This document shows, one piece after another, positions 19,429 to 27,562 of a stretch of 64,000 bases of DNA (the stretch's first letter is position 1; the number at the start of each line of letters is the position of its first letter). The DNA comes from Sporosarcina sp. Marseille-Q4063 (GTDB lineage Bacteria; Bacillota; Bacilli; Bacillales_A; Planococcaceae): contig NZ_CP070502.1 in the NCBI RefSeq assembly GCF_018309085.1, forward strand, positions 2,294,001 to 2,358,000, read 5' to 3'. Below the pieces are notes generated by a model that saw nothing but the letters and a program-made list of their open reading frames with translations, searched no databases and was not told where the DNA came from. A program made the translations under genes and the position numbers.

Positions 19429-19800
19429 ATGACAAAAATTAATGGGATTGGCCAAGTAGCAGTACCTGTAAAAGATTTAAATCGCGCACTTTCTTTTTAC
19501 CAAGATGTTTTAGGTCTGCCGCTATTATTCGCCACCGATACGATGGCTTTTTTTGATTGCGACGGTGTGCGACTTCTCCTGAGTCTTCCCGAGAAGGAGC
19601 AATTTTCGACGGCTAGTTCGGTGCTTTATTTCAACGCCACAGACATTCATGCGCATTATGAAACGTTGAAGGCTAAGGATGTTTCATTTCTGGATGAACC
19701 GCATGTTGTCGCAAAAATGGGATCCACCGAAACATGGATGGTGTTTTTTAACGACACCGAAGGCAATACGCATGCTTTTATGAGTGAAGTCACAGTTTAA
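19429..19800 (+). CDS. VOC (glyoxalase/bleomycin-resistance) superfamily protein
   Basis: Small cytoplasmic protein of 123 aa with one vicinal-oxygen-chelate module pair. It starts with the family pattern IGQVAVPVKDLNRALSFYQDVLG and ends with a DTEGNTHAFMSE segment carrying a possible metal ligand. The substrate is unknown; members include glyoxalases, dioxygenases and resistance proteins. AAAGGGGA precedes the ATG, and a TATAAT box at 19393-19398 suggests its own promoter. It converges on the TauE/SafE gene with a single base between the stops. Confidence 0.85.
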   Translation: MTKINGIGQVAVPVKDLNRALSFYQDVLGLPLLFATDTMAFFDCDGVRLLLSLPEKEQFSTASSVLYFNATDIHAHYETLKAKDVSFLDEPHVVAKMGSTETWMVFFNDTEGNTHAFMSEVTV

Positions 19801-19801
19801 G

Positions 19802-20509
19802 TCATCGAATTAATAAGTAGATTCCTGTAAATAACAAAATCACATAGGTGAAGTATCGAAAGGTCTTCTGATTGATTCGGTGGAATAGGCGTTGTCCGAA
19901 ATACAGGCCCAGAACGACAAGGGGCAATCCCATTCCACTTGATGTCCAGACTGTTTTATTCGTCCCGGCAAAAAAGACTTGTACGACTAGGCTGATTGAA
20001 TAAATGAAAAGATAAAAGGCTAATGTCGTTGCCCGCAATTGTGCTTTCGGTGTGCCTGTTCCTGAAAAATAGAGCAGTAAAGGCGGTCCAGGCATGCCGA
20101 TTCCCGTCGTCAGCAAACCAGATATTCCTCCGACATAAAAATCGCGGCGCTTCGTTGTCTTTATACGGAAATTCAAAATAAGCAAAAGTGTTAACGTTAA
20201 AATAACTACGCCAATACCTACTTTTAAATTCCTCGTTTCCGCAAATAAAAAGATCAGAATCCCGATTGGCAGCCCCGGTAAACTTCCAATAATGAATCGT
20301 TTTAAGATGCCCATATCAACATCCGTACGTATTTTTCTGATGAGCGCCACGGAAATGACTAGCGATAATACTAGATTGATTTGAATGGCTTCTCTCGGTT
20401 CAAAAATTAACAGTAAGAACGGCGTTGCCATGATGGAAAAGCCGAATCCCGTGCTTGTTTGTAAAATTGATGCAAATAATATGATGACAATAAAAAGTAA
20501 AATAGTCAC
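19802..20509 (-). CDS. TauE/SafE family membrane transporter
   Basis: Integral membrane protein of about 235 aa with roughly eight hydrophobic helices. It matches the TauE/SafE permease family (exporters of sulfite, sulfoacetate and other small anions), with the duplicated motif form LQTSTGFGFSIMATP near the N-terminus and GLLTTGIGMPGPPLLLY in the middle. The frame opens at a TTG (20527), but the GTG at 20509 follows GGGGTGG at seven bases and is preferred. It lies beside the SAM-riboswitch met operon but diverges from it; a sulfur-related substrate is only a guess. Confidence 0.85.
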   Translation of the reverse strand: MTILLFIVIILFASILQTSTGFGFSIMATPFLLLIFEPREAIQINLVLSLVISVALIRKIRTDVDMGILKRFIIGSLPGLPIGILIFLFAETRNLKVGIGVVILTLTLLLILNFRIKTTKRRDFYVGGISGLLTTGIGMPGPPLLLYFSGTGTPKAQLRATTLAFYLFIYSISLVVQVFFAGTNKTVWTSSGMGLPLVVLGLYFGQRLFHRINQKTFRYFTYVILLFTGIYLLIR

Positions 20510-20629
20510 TTCAATACCACCCCACAACTAGTTTATAGCATACCATTTTAGTAGTTAAATTACTTTCACCATGTAAGCGTTGTCAATTACTAGTCCATTA
20601 GTCGGAATAATTTTACTTCAATTATTTCA

Positions 20630-20658
20630 TTGACTTATCATTCTTTTCAATCTAAAGT
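20630..20658 (+). promoter_or_regulatory. Sigma-A promoter of the met operon
   Basis: TTGACT (20630-20635), a 17-bp spacer and TAAAGT (20653-20658), about 40 bp before the SAM riboswitch. The -10 box is imperfect but the position is right for a leader starting near 20665. Confidence 0.65.
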
Positions 20659-20699
20659 AAGGATTAATTCTTGCGACAATTGAATAGCAAAACATCACT

Positions 20700-20811
20700 T
20701 TCTTATCAAGAGAGATCGAGGGACAGGCCCTATGACATCTCGGCAACAGATTCATGACGAATGAATACTGTGCTAATTCCTGCAAGTGCTTCGGCATTTG
20801 GAAGATGAGAA
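20700..20811 (+). ncRNA. SAM-I (S-box) riboswitch
   Basis: Conserved S-box core: CTTATCAAGAGAG, GAGGGACAGGCCC, CTCGGCAACAG and TGTGCTAATTCCTGCAAG. P1 pairs 20700-20707 with 20804-20811 (8 bp, one G-U). The kink-turn and pseudoknot elements are recognisable. S-box leaders turn off downstream genes when SAM is abundant; here the downstream genes are metN-metP-metQ and an amidohydrolase. Confidence 0.96.
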
Positions 20812-20834
20812 CGAGATGGTTTCTTACATACTAG

Positions 20835-20892
20835 AAGCCCTCTTTTTTCTTATCGTTCTATTGATAAGTGAATAGGGGCTTTTTCTTTTTTC
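20835..20892 (+). terminator. Expression-platform terminator of the SAM-I riboswitch
   Basis: Stem AAGCCC (20835-20840) with GGGCTT (20876-20881) plus an inner CTTATC/GATAAG helix, followed by TTTTTCTTTTTT. It sits between the aptamer and metN, the usual arrangement for SAM-dependent termination. Confidence 0.88.
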
Positions 20893-20948
20893 ACTGATGG
20901 CTGAGAAGTTGTTTACGCGGAATGAGTGTTTTATCAGGAGGTTTTGAC

Positions 20949-21974
20949 ATGATTGAATTTAAAAATATCTCGAAGACGTTTAGTCTTGGAAAACGAGAGG
21001 TGCATGCGGTTAAGGATGTTTCTCTATCGATTAAAAAAGGGGATATTTACGGCATTATCGGATTTAGCGGCGCCGGAAAGAGTACGTTGCTGCGGTTGGT
21101 GAACATGCTTGAACGCCCAACTTCTGGATCGGTGTTCATCCAAAATGTTGATGTCAGTTCATTATCAGCGAAAGAGCTGCGCAAGCAACGCCGGAACATC
21201 GGAATGATATTCCAAAACTTTAACTTGTTTAACTCGAGAACGGTCGCCGGAAACGTCGCTTATCCTTTAAAGTTAGCCGGCGCCTCCAAACAAGAAGTCG
21301 GGGAGCGCGTGCAAGAACTATTGGCTTTTGTCGGTCTATCCGATAAAGCGAAAGATTATCCCGATCAACTATCCGGCGGGCAAAAACAACGTGTCGGAAT
21401 TGCAAGAGCGCTTGCTAGTTCCCCGGAAGTACTGATCTGTGACGAAGCGACATCCGCTTTGGATCCTGATACAACCGCTGATATTTTACGGTTATTGAAA
21501 AAGGTGAATAAAGATTTAGGCATAACTATTCTTCTTATCACACATGAAATGCACGTTATCCAATCCATTTGCGATAATGTGGCGGTCATGGAAGATGGCG
21601 AAGTGATCGAGTACGGGGCAGTTTTCGAAACCTTTACGAATCCGCAGCATTCAACGACGCAACGTTTTATCCAATCGATTCAACAAGACTTGCCTTCAGA
21701 GAAGCTTTTGGATGAATGGCGTTCAAAAGGCGGCACCCGGTTATATCGCGTCATTTTTAAAGGTGAAATCGCAAGTGATCCTGTATTATCTCAGGTCACT
21801 CGTAAACATAGTATCGATTTCAACATCGTCTACGGGTCGGTTCGAGAAGTTCAAGAACGGTTTTTCGGAAATCTTCTTATTTCATTTGAAGGCGAACCGG
21901 AAAAGATCCAAAAAGTATTGCAAGAACTTGAAACGATTGTTGATATAAAGGAGGTCATTAAAGATGAAGGTTGA
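20949..21974 (+). CDS. metN: Methionine ABC transporter ATP-binding protein
   Basis: ATPase of the D/L-methionine importer MetNPQ, 341 aa. Walker A GFSGAGKSTLLR, Q-loop MIFQNFNLFNS, signature [15 protein letters not shown] and Walker B VLICDEATSALDPD lie in the nucleotide-binding domain (residues 1-240); a C-terminal NIL domain (about 265-341) binds methionine and gives trans-inhibition in homologues. The frame opens at 20922, but the ATG at 20949 follows CAGGAGG and is the start. It is controlled by the SAM-I riboswitch and overlaps metP by 11 bp. Confidence 0.95.
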   Translation: MIEFKNISKTFSLGKREVHAVKDVSLSIKKGDIYGIIGFSGAGKSTLLRLVNMLERPTSGSVFIQNVDVSSLSAKELRKQRRNIGMIFQNFNLFNSRTVAGNVAYPLKLAGASKQEVGERVQELLAFVGLSDKAKDYPDQLSGGQKQRVGIARALASSPEVLICDEATSALDPDTTADILRLLKKVNKDLGITILLITHEMHVIQSICDNVAVMEDGEVIEYGAVFETFTNPQHSTTQRFIQSIQQDLPSEKLLDEWRSKGGTRLYRVIFKGEIASDPVLSQVTRKHSIDFNIVYGSVREVQERFFGNLLISFEGEPEKIQKVLQELETIVDIKEVIKDEG

Positions 21975-22626
21975 TTGGTCCACGTTTTGGCCACGGATTG
22001 TAGAAGCGACGGGCGAGACCCTCATTATGGTGATTGCCACACTTATTTTCGGTTCAATTATTGGAATCTCGCTCGGCCTTCTATTGTTTGTGACAAGAGA
22101 AAATAATATTTTGGAAAATAAGGCAGTTTCACGCGTCTTAAATATTCTTATCAATATCATACGACCGATTCCATTTATCATCTTCTTAGTTGCCATTTCA
22201 CAACTAACTAGACTGGTTGTCGGGACAACCATTGGAACGACGGCAGCGATTTTCCCGATGACGATTGTGGCAAGTTTCGTTGTGGCACGAGTCGTTGAAA
22301 ATAACTTGGTTAGTATCGACCCAGGCGTTATCGAAGCAGCACAAGCAATGGGCGCAAGCCCGCTTCGGATTATCTTTACGGTATTAATTCCAGAAGCGCT
22401 TGGCCCATTGATTTTAGGATTGACTTTCGTTTCAGTCAGTCTAATCGATTTCTCTGCGGTTGCAGGAACAGTCGGCGGCGGAGGTCTAGGACATATCGCG
22501 ATGACTTATGGTTACCAACGATTTGACGCAAGTGTCATGATTGTAACGGTGGTCATCCTCATCGTTATGGTGCAACTCGCGCAGTGGATTGGAAATACAC
22601 TATCTAGAAAAATTATGCGTCGTTAA
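21964..22626 (+). CDS. metP: Methionine ABC transporter permease
   Basis: Permease (MetI in E. coli, MetP in B. subtilis), 220 aa with five membrane helices. The family segments IIRPIPFIIFLVAI, EAAQAMGASPLRII (contact loop to MetN) and TVGGGGLGHIAMTYGYQRFD are intact. It overlaps the 3' end of metN, where AAAGGAGG provides its ribosome site, so expression is coupled to metN under the SAM riboswitch. Confidence 0.95.
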   Translation: MKVDWSTFWPRIVEATGETLIMVIATLIFGSIIGISLGLLLFVTRENNILENKAVSRVLNILINIIRPIPFIIFLVAISQLTRLVVGTTIGTTAAIFPMTIVASFVVARVVENNLVSIDPGVIEAAQAMGASPLRIIFTVLIPEALGPLILGLTFVSVSLIDFSAVAGTVGGGGLGHIAMTYGYQRFDASVMIVTVVILIVMVQLAQWIGNTLSRKIMRR

Positions 22627-22647
22627 TAAGTTACTGTCTTTAAAATT

Positions 22648-22680
22648 GATTTAGTGCTCCGTCGTTCGCTTTCCTGCGGG
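22648..22680 (+). repeat. Short copy of a dispersed repeat, exact 33-bp match
   Basis: These 33 bases are an exact reverse complement of 48888-48920, the right end of the longer element between the CxxH/CxxC gene and htrA. The core GTTCGCTTTCCTGCGGG is typical of the dispersed element. It lies in the 195-bp metP-metQ gap, which otherwise holds nothing I recognise. Confidence 0.85.
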
Positions 22681-22821
22681 AGTCTCACGACTGCGCACGA
22701 AATCAGGAAGTAGTGGTTATAAAGTTTCTTCTTAATAATTTTTCAGTGACTTAGCTTTACTCCAATCTACAACAAAAATTAAAGTGTAAAAAAAGAAACT
22801 TACTTAAAAGGAGAAGAGAAT

Positions 22822-23682
22822 ATGAGAAAGTTATTGATTTTATGTTTAGCGATTATAACAGCGGCTTTATTAACTGCTTGTGGTAGTAAAAGTAATGCAG
22901 ATGGTGACACGGTTAAAGTGGTAATAGGTGTCAATGGATCAGATGGTGTGCAGTGGCCAATTCTGAAGGAAAAAGCAGCAAAAGAAGGCATTGAAATTGA
23001 GCTTAAAGAATTTGCTGATTACACATTACCAAATAACGCACTTGCACAAGGAGATATAGACCTTAACGCATTCCAACATTTTACTTTCTTAGCTCAATAC
23101 GTCAATGAAAGTGGAAATGAGCTTGTTCCAATTGGTTCAACTATGTTTGCACCGCTAGGCGTTTATTCCGAAAAAATTAAGGACATTTCCGAAATAAAAG
23201 AAGGGGACAAAATCGCGATTCCAGATGATCCTTCTAACCAAGCACGTGCACTGCGCTTACTTGAAAGTGCTGAACTCATTACACTTTCGGATGATTTCGG
23301 ATTATTTGGAGACCCGAGTAAAATTGTAGAAAACCCAATGAAGTTGGATATTATTCCGATGGTCGCACAACAAACACCACGTGTATTGCCAGACGTTGCA
23401 GCAGCGATTATTAACAACGGCATTGCTGGACAAGCAGGGTTTTCACCAGGGGAGGATCCAATCTTTAGAGAAACTGCAGATGATGAAAGTATTTACCCAT
23501 ATGTGAATCTAATTGCGGCAAGCGAGAAAGAAAAAGATAATAAAACATTCCAACGCATTGTTGAATTATACCAAGAAGAGGATATCGCAAAAGCTGTTGA
23601 AGAAGATACAAAAGGTGGATCTTATCTTGTTGAATTAACGCAGGATGAAATTGACAAAGTATTTGAAGACCTTAAAAAATAA
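22822..23682 (+). CDS. metQ: Methionine ABC transporter substrate-binding lipoprotein
   Basis: NLPA/MetQ-family lipoprotein, 286 aa, presenting methionine to MetNP. The signal peptide ends with lipobox LLTAC (Cys20), giving surface anchoring. Family segments include EFADYTLPNNALAQGDIDLNAFQH and the IPDDPSNQARAL loop. AAAAGGAG precedes the ATG. The 195-bp gap after metP, containing the dispersed repeat, suggests possible separate tuning, but no terminator is evident there. Confidence 0.95.
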   Translation: MRKLLILCLAIITAALLTACGSKSNADGDTVKVVIGVNGSDGVQWPILKEKAAKEGIEIELKEFADYTLPNNALAQGDIDLNAFQHFTFLAQYVNESGNELVPIGSTMFAPLGVYSEKIKDISEIKEGDKIAIPDDPSNQARALRLLESAELITLSDDFGLFGDPSKIVENPMKLDIIPMVAQQTPRVLPDVAAAIINNGIAGQAGFSPGEDPIFRETADDESIYPYVNLIAASEKEKDNKTFQRIVELYQEEDIAKAVEEDTKGGSYLVELTQDEIDKVFEDLKK

Positions 23683-23702
23683 TTGAACTGGGGGCATCCA
23701 TA

Positions 23703-24905
23703 ATGAGCATTGTAAAAGAAGAGACGAACACATTATTCCAATCAATAGAAAAGAACCGCGAGCTATATATTCAAACGAGTCAGGAAATCCATGCGAATCC
23801 GGAAATCGGGAATGAAGAAGTGTTTGCTAGCGCTAAACACGTTGCGTTATTGGAAGATGCGGGTTTTGAAGTGACAACAGCTGTTGCTGGTCATGAAACG
23901 TCTTTTTACGCTGTGAAAGACAGCGGAAAAGAAGGTCCGACAGTCGCTTATCTTGCTGAATATGATGCACTTCCAGGTTTAGGCCATGCATGTGGCCATA
24001 ATATTATTGGAACAACGAGTGTTGCAGCGGGCATTGCGCTCTCTGAAGCACTTCCTGACACAGGGGGACGCGTCGTCGTTCTCGGGACTCCCGCTGAAGA
24101 AGGCGGCCCGAATGGCAGTGCGAAAGGCAGTTTCGTCAAGCATGGCTATTTAAAAGATGTGGATGTAGCGCTGATGATTCATCCTTCCGGAAAAACTGCA
24201 ACAACAGGCGATTCGCTCGCTGTCGATCCACTTGACTTCCACTTTTTTGGAAAACCTGCCCATGCATCCGGTTCGCCGCATCATGGCATTAATGCGTTAG
24301 ATGCTGTTATTCAACTGTTTAACGGCATTAGTGCACTTCGCCAGCAGTTGCCGTCTGATGTACGTATTCACGGCATTATAACGCACGGTGGGGATGCACC
24401 GAATATCATTCCGGAATATGCATCCGCACGATTCTATATTCGCGCAGAGTCCTGGCAAAAAACAGTCGAGGTTTCGGATAAAGTACGAAACATCGCTGAA
24501 GGCGCTGCACTTGCGACAGGCGCAACCGTCAAAATCGAACGCTTTCAAAATGAAGTGAAGGATCTTGTCCTTAACTCGGTTCTTGATAATGTATTGTCTG
24601 AGGAACTTTCCGCACTCGGCGAAGTGGTTCATACTGAAAAGCGAGAAGGCAAAGGTTCCACGGACGCCGGAAACATTAGTTATGAAGTGCCGACTGCACA
24701 TCCGTATATTAAAATAGGTCCGGATAATCTTGTTGCACACACGGACGAATTCAGGGAGGCTGCGAAGTCAGAGCTTGGTGATGAGGCTTTGATTACAGGT
24801 GCAAAAGCTTTGGCGTCGACGGGTTATCGTTTATTGACGGATTTTGAATTGCTTCACCGGGTGAAGCAGGAGTTTGAGCGGGCTTTGGCTGCGAAGGCGG
24901 AGTGA
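23703..24905 (+). CDS. M20 family amidohydrolase/metallopeptidase
   Basis: Zinc or cobalt amidohydrolase of the M20 family, 400 aa. The metal site is visible: GHACGHNIIG (His-x-Cys-x-x-His form), the catalytic Glu pair in GTPAEEGGP, and MIHPSGKT. A dimerisation lid domain lies around residues 185-305. It follows metQ by 20 bp and appears to belong to the SAM-controlled transcript. Relatives cleave N-acyl amino acids (YxeP-type) or p-aminobenzoyl-glutamate (AbgB-type). Its setting suggests release of methionine or another sulfur amino acid from an N-acylated form, but this is inference. Confidence 0.88.
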   Translation: MSIVKEETNTLFQSIEKNRELYIQTSQEIHANPEIGNEEVFASAKHVALLEDAGFEVTTAVAGHETSFYAVKDSGKEGPTVAYLAEYDALPGLGHACGHNIIGTTSVAAGIALSEALPDTGGRVVVLGTPAEEGGPNGSAKGSFVKHGYLKDVDVALMIHPSGKTATTGDSLAVDPLDFHFFGKPAHASGSPHHGINALDAVIQLFNGISALRQQLPSDVRIHGIITHGGDAPNIIPEYASARFYIRAESWQKTVEVSDKVRNIAEGAALATGATVKIERFQNEVKDLVLNSVLDNVLSEELSALGEVVHTEKREGKGSTDAGNISYEVPTAHPYIKIGPDNLVAHTDEFREAAKSELGDEALITGAKALASTGYRLLTDFELLHRVKQEFERALAAKAE

Positions 24906-24953
24906 TTTTAGAGGGCGACTTAGGTTGGGGCTTGACGACGCGTAATTTATGGG

Positions 24954-25069
24954 CTTTGGTCGTTTCGCGGTGGGCTTTAGTCGTTTGCTGAAGTGTTATA
25001 GTCGGCTCCAGACACGCTTTAGTCGTTTGAAACGCGGTATAGTCGTTTCAAGGCATTCTTTAGTCGTTT
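24954..25069 (+). repeat. Six-unit 21-bp periodic repeat
   Basis: Variants of CTTTAGTCGTTT recur with the AGTCG word beginning at 24958 (GGTCG), 24979, 25000, 25021, 25041 and 25062, i.e. spacings of 21, 21, 21, 20 and 21 bp. The intervening 8-10 bp differ between units. It starts about 50 bp after the M20 gene stop and ends before the shared terminator. No protein-coding role is supported. Confidence 0.8.
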
Positions 25070-25096
25070 ACCCAAATTCCAACCATTCCAACATGC

Positions 25097-25131
25097 AAAA
25101 AAGGTTGCCACATCACATGGCAACCTTTTTT
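25097..25131. terminator. Bidirectional terminator between the met operon and the CoA-transferase
   Basis: A perfect 14-bp inverted repeat (25097-25110 and 25118-25131) with a 7-nt loop, A6 on one arm and T6 on the other, between two convergent transcription units. Confidence 0.92.
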
Positions 25132-25141
25132 ATGTTAAACA

Positions 25142-26656
25142 TCAAGCAAACTCTTCAACTAGTTCACGCATTGTGCCGTGCTTCGCCAAATTGGTATGCC
25201 AAGAAAGCGCTTTTTCCAAAACATGCGGTGTTTGGCCGCCTCTTTCAAGCGCTTCACTGTAATACGCGCGAAGTTGACCCTGATACATTGGGTGCACGCA
25301 ATTTTCGATGATCAATCCGACACGTTCTCTCGGCGCAAGTCCGCGGAGATCCGCATAGCCTTGTTCTGTCACGATCACATCGACATCATGTTCTGTATGA
25401 TCAACATGAGAAACGAATGGTACGATGCTTGAAATGTCGCCGCCTTTTGCAATCGATTTCGTAACGAAAATGGCTAGACGCGCATTTCGTGCAAAGTCGC
25501 CAGAACCGCCAATCCCGTTCATCATCTTCGTTCCAGAAACATGCGTTGAGTTCACATTACCGTAAATATCCAACTCTAGTGCAGTGTTAATGGAAATTAA
25601 ACCGAGACGTCGAATGATTTCAGGGTGATTCGAAATCTCTTGCGGACGCATAATCAGCTTGTCGCGGTATTTATCAAACTCACCAAATACTTGCGCCATC
25701 TTTTCTTCAGACAATGTAATAGACGCACAAGACGCGAAACGCACCTTGCCCGCATCGATCAAATCAAACACCGCATCTTGAAGCACTTCCGAATACACTT
25801 CTAAATCTTCGAATTCAGAGTTAACCATGCCGTGCAATACCGCATTGGCAACGGAACCGATACCCGATTGCAAAGGTGCTAACTTATTTGTGAGTCTACC
25901 TGCTTGTACTTCCGAACGTAAAAACGTCAACAGATGTTCCGCCATGATTTCTGTTTCATGGTCCGGTGCTACGATTGTCGACGGAGAGTCTAATTGATTG
26001 GTGAAAACAATGCCTTTCACCTTCCTCGCGTCAATCGGAATGCCGATTGTACCGATACGGTCATCCGCGTTCGTTAACTGAATCGGTTGACGCTCCCCTT
26101 GTTTTCCTGGATCATACAAATCATGTAATCCCTCAAGCTTTGTTGGCTGCGACATATTGATTTCAATAATAATCGACTTTGCGTGTTGTGCGAATGTCAA
26201 TGAGTTTCCAACGGACGTTGTCGGGATGATCATGCCATCTTCCGTTATTGAAACCGCTTCCAAAATCGCGAAATCAATTGGCTCGATTACTTCTGCACGA
26301 ATCAGTTCCGCAGTATGCGATAAATGATGATCCACAAAAAGATGTTCCCCGTCATTAATTTTCTTTCTCATCGTTGGTTCTGCTTGAAATGGCAGACGTT
26401 TGTTTACAATGCCCGCTTCTGCAAATAACCGGTCAATATCGGACCCCAAGGATGCCCCAGTAAACACATTCACCTTAAACTTTTCATGTTCAGCGCGTTT
26501 CACCAATGCCAATGGAACGGCCTTCGCGTCACCGGCCCGGGTAAATCCACTTAACCCCAATGTCATACCGTCTTCAATCCAAGATGCCGCCTCTTCTGGC
26601 GTCACAACAGCCTCTTTCAATTGATGATGTTTAATACGATCCATAGGTTTACCCAT
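25142..26656 (-). CDS. Acetyl-CoA hydrolase/CoA-transferase family protein
   Basis: Cytoplasmic CoA-transferase of the Cat1/AarC/acetyl-CoA hydrolase family, 504 aa, probably exchanging CoA between acetyl- and succinyl- or another acyl-CoA. Recognisable segments are SGFTRAGDAKAVP, the YSEVLQDAVFDLI region that probably carries the catalytic Glu, GIGGSGDFARNA and the VTEQGYADLRG motif. The frame opens at 26755 but no ribosome site fits there; the ATG at 26656 follows AAAGGTGG and gives the family's normal length. A LytTR regulator gene lies directly upstream on the same strand. The exact acyl donor is not decidable here. Confidence 0.88.
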   Translation of the reverse strand: MGKPMDRIKHHQLKEAVVTPEEAASWIEDGMTLGLSGFTRAGDAKAVPLALVKRAEHEKFKVNVFTGASLGSDIDRLFAEAGIVNKRLPFQAEPTMRKKINDGEHLFVDHHLSHTAELIRAEVIEPIDFAILEAVSITEDGMIIPTTSVGNSLTFAQHAKSIIIEINMSQPTKLEGLHDLYDPGKQGERQPIQLTNADDRIGTIGIPIDARKVKGIVFTNQLDSPSTIVAPDHETEIMAEHLLTFLRSEVQAGRLTNKLAPLQSGIGSVANAVLHGMVNSEFEDLEVYSEVLQDAVFDLIDAGKVRFASCASITLSEEKMAQVFGEFDKYRDKLIMRPQEISNHPEIIRRLGLISINTALELDIYGNVNSTHVSGTKMMNGIGGSGDFARNARLAIFVTKSIAKGGDISSIVPFVSHVDHTEHDVDVIVTEQGYADLRGLAPRERVGLIIENCVHPMYQGQLRAYYSEALERGGQTPHVLEKALSWHTNLAKHGTMRELVEEFA

Positions 26657-26782
26657 CGATTTATTCCACCTTTCATAACTTTTAGTTAATTCTACAGGAT
26701 GGAAAAAGTCGGTGGGCGGTTTCGGTTTTGAATAAAGAATTTCTGGCTGAAGCACTTAAAATCATGTCTGAAACAGTATAAA

Positions 26783-27427
26783 TCAAAAGCCTAATAGCTT
26801 TCGAAAATAACTCGAATACGATTGACTAACCGGGATTTTTGTTTCGTCATCCATCGCCAAAACAAAAGTCGAGTGCGTATCGGGGAAGATTTCTTTTATA
26901 TGATGGACATTTACAATAAACGATCGATGGCATCGAACAAATGAATCTCTTGGCAATAAGTACTCAAACTCTTGCAAGGTATTTTTATGCGTGCCTGAAA
27001 AACCATCTGCCACGACAATGGTTTTACGATCTTTCACTTCAACATACTTCACATCCTTAAATGAAACCGGATTCCAGCCATCAGGCGTTTTTACCGTCAC
27101 GACCGACTTCCCATCCGTATAAGCAGGATAAATCGCCATCACGCATCCTTCCACTTCACCTTCATGGTGAAAAGGAACCGCCATGCCGTGATAAGGAACG
27201 CCGAAAACATCTCGGTTAATAAACTCAGAAACTTTTTGTTTTTGAGCAAGTGCTTTATAAGCAATCGTCCCTTCCTTCACTGGATCTCCCGCACTAATTT
27301 TTAAATCAATCCGTTTACTCGGACGATAATAGATATATTCTTTCGTATCTGAAATGGCGATTGATATTTCATCAGAAAATAATTCGCCCATCACATCTAA
27401 TAATGAATTAATTGTAAAACTCTTCAT
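26783..27427 (-). CDS. LytTR-domain transcriptional regulator with N-terminal sensor-like domain
   Basis: DNA-binding protein of 214 aa. The C-terminal 100 residues form a LytTR domain: FKDVKYVEVKDRK, a central TLQEFEYLLPRDSFVRCHRSFIVNV core and a final IPVSQSYSSYFRKLL recognition segment. The N-terminal half (about residues 1-105) resembles a small PAS/GAF-like sensor rather than a receiver: it lacks the phospho-acceptor pattern. The gene lies 126 bp upstream of the CoA-transferase on the same strand and probably regulates it. I do not know the signal. Confidence 0.82.
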   Translation of the reverse strand: MKSFTINSLLDVMGELFSDEISIAISDTKEYIYYRPSKRIDLKISAGDPVKEGTIAYKALAQKQKVSEFINRDVFGVPYHGMAVPFHHEGEVEGCVMAIYPAYTDGKSVVTVKTPDGWNPVSFKDVKYVEVKDRKTIVVADGFSGTHKNTLQEFEYLLPRDSFVRCHRSFIVNVHHIKEIFPDTHSTFVLAMDDETKIPVSQSYSSYFRKLLGF

Positions 27428-27562
27428 TTCTGAACTCCTTTAAAGAACTCCATCGTTTTCACTCATTATACTACAACTAATCTATCTGTTGCGTGCATAA
27501 TTATGATATAGTGTTCCTATAATCAAAAGATTTAGATAACAATGACATGAGGAGGAAATGCT

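Noticed and set aside
22648..22680. Insertion-sequence end
   Set aside because: No transposase frame or target duplication accompanies it; it matches the dispersed repeat instead.
24954..25069. Possible CRISPR-like array
   Set aside because: The repeat core is only about 12 bp, the spacers are 8-10 bp, and no cas gene lies nearby, so this is a simple periodic repeat.
24949..25311. Open frame of 120 codons on plus with FSRL-like heptads
   Set aside because: It is generated by the 21-bp repeat, runs through the terminator at 25097-25131 and into the opposite strand of the CoA-transferase gene, and has no ribosome site.
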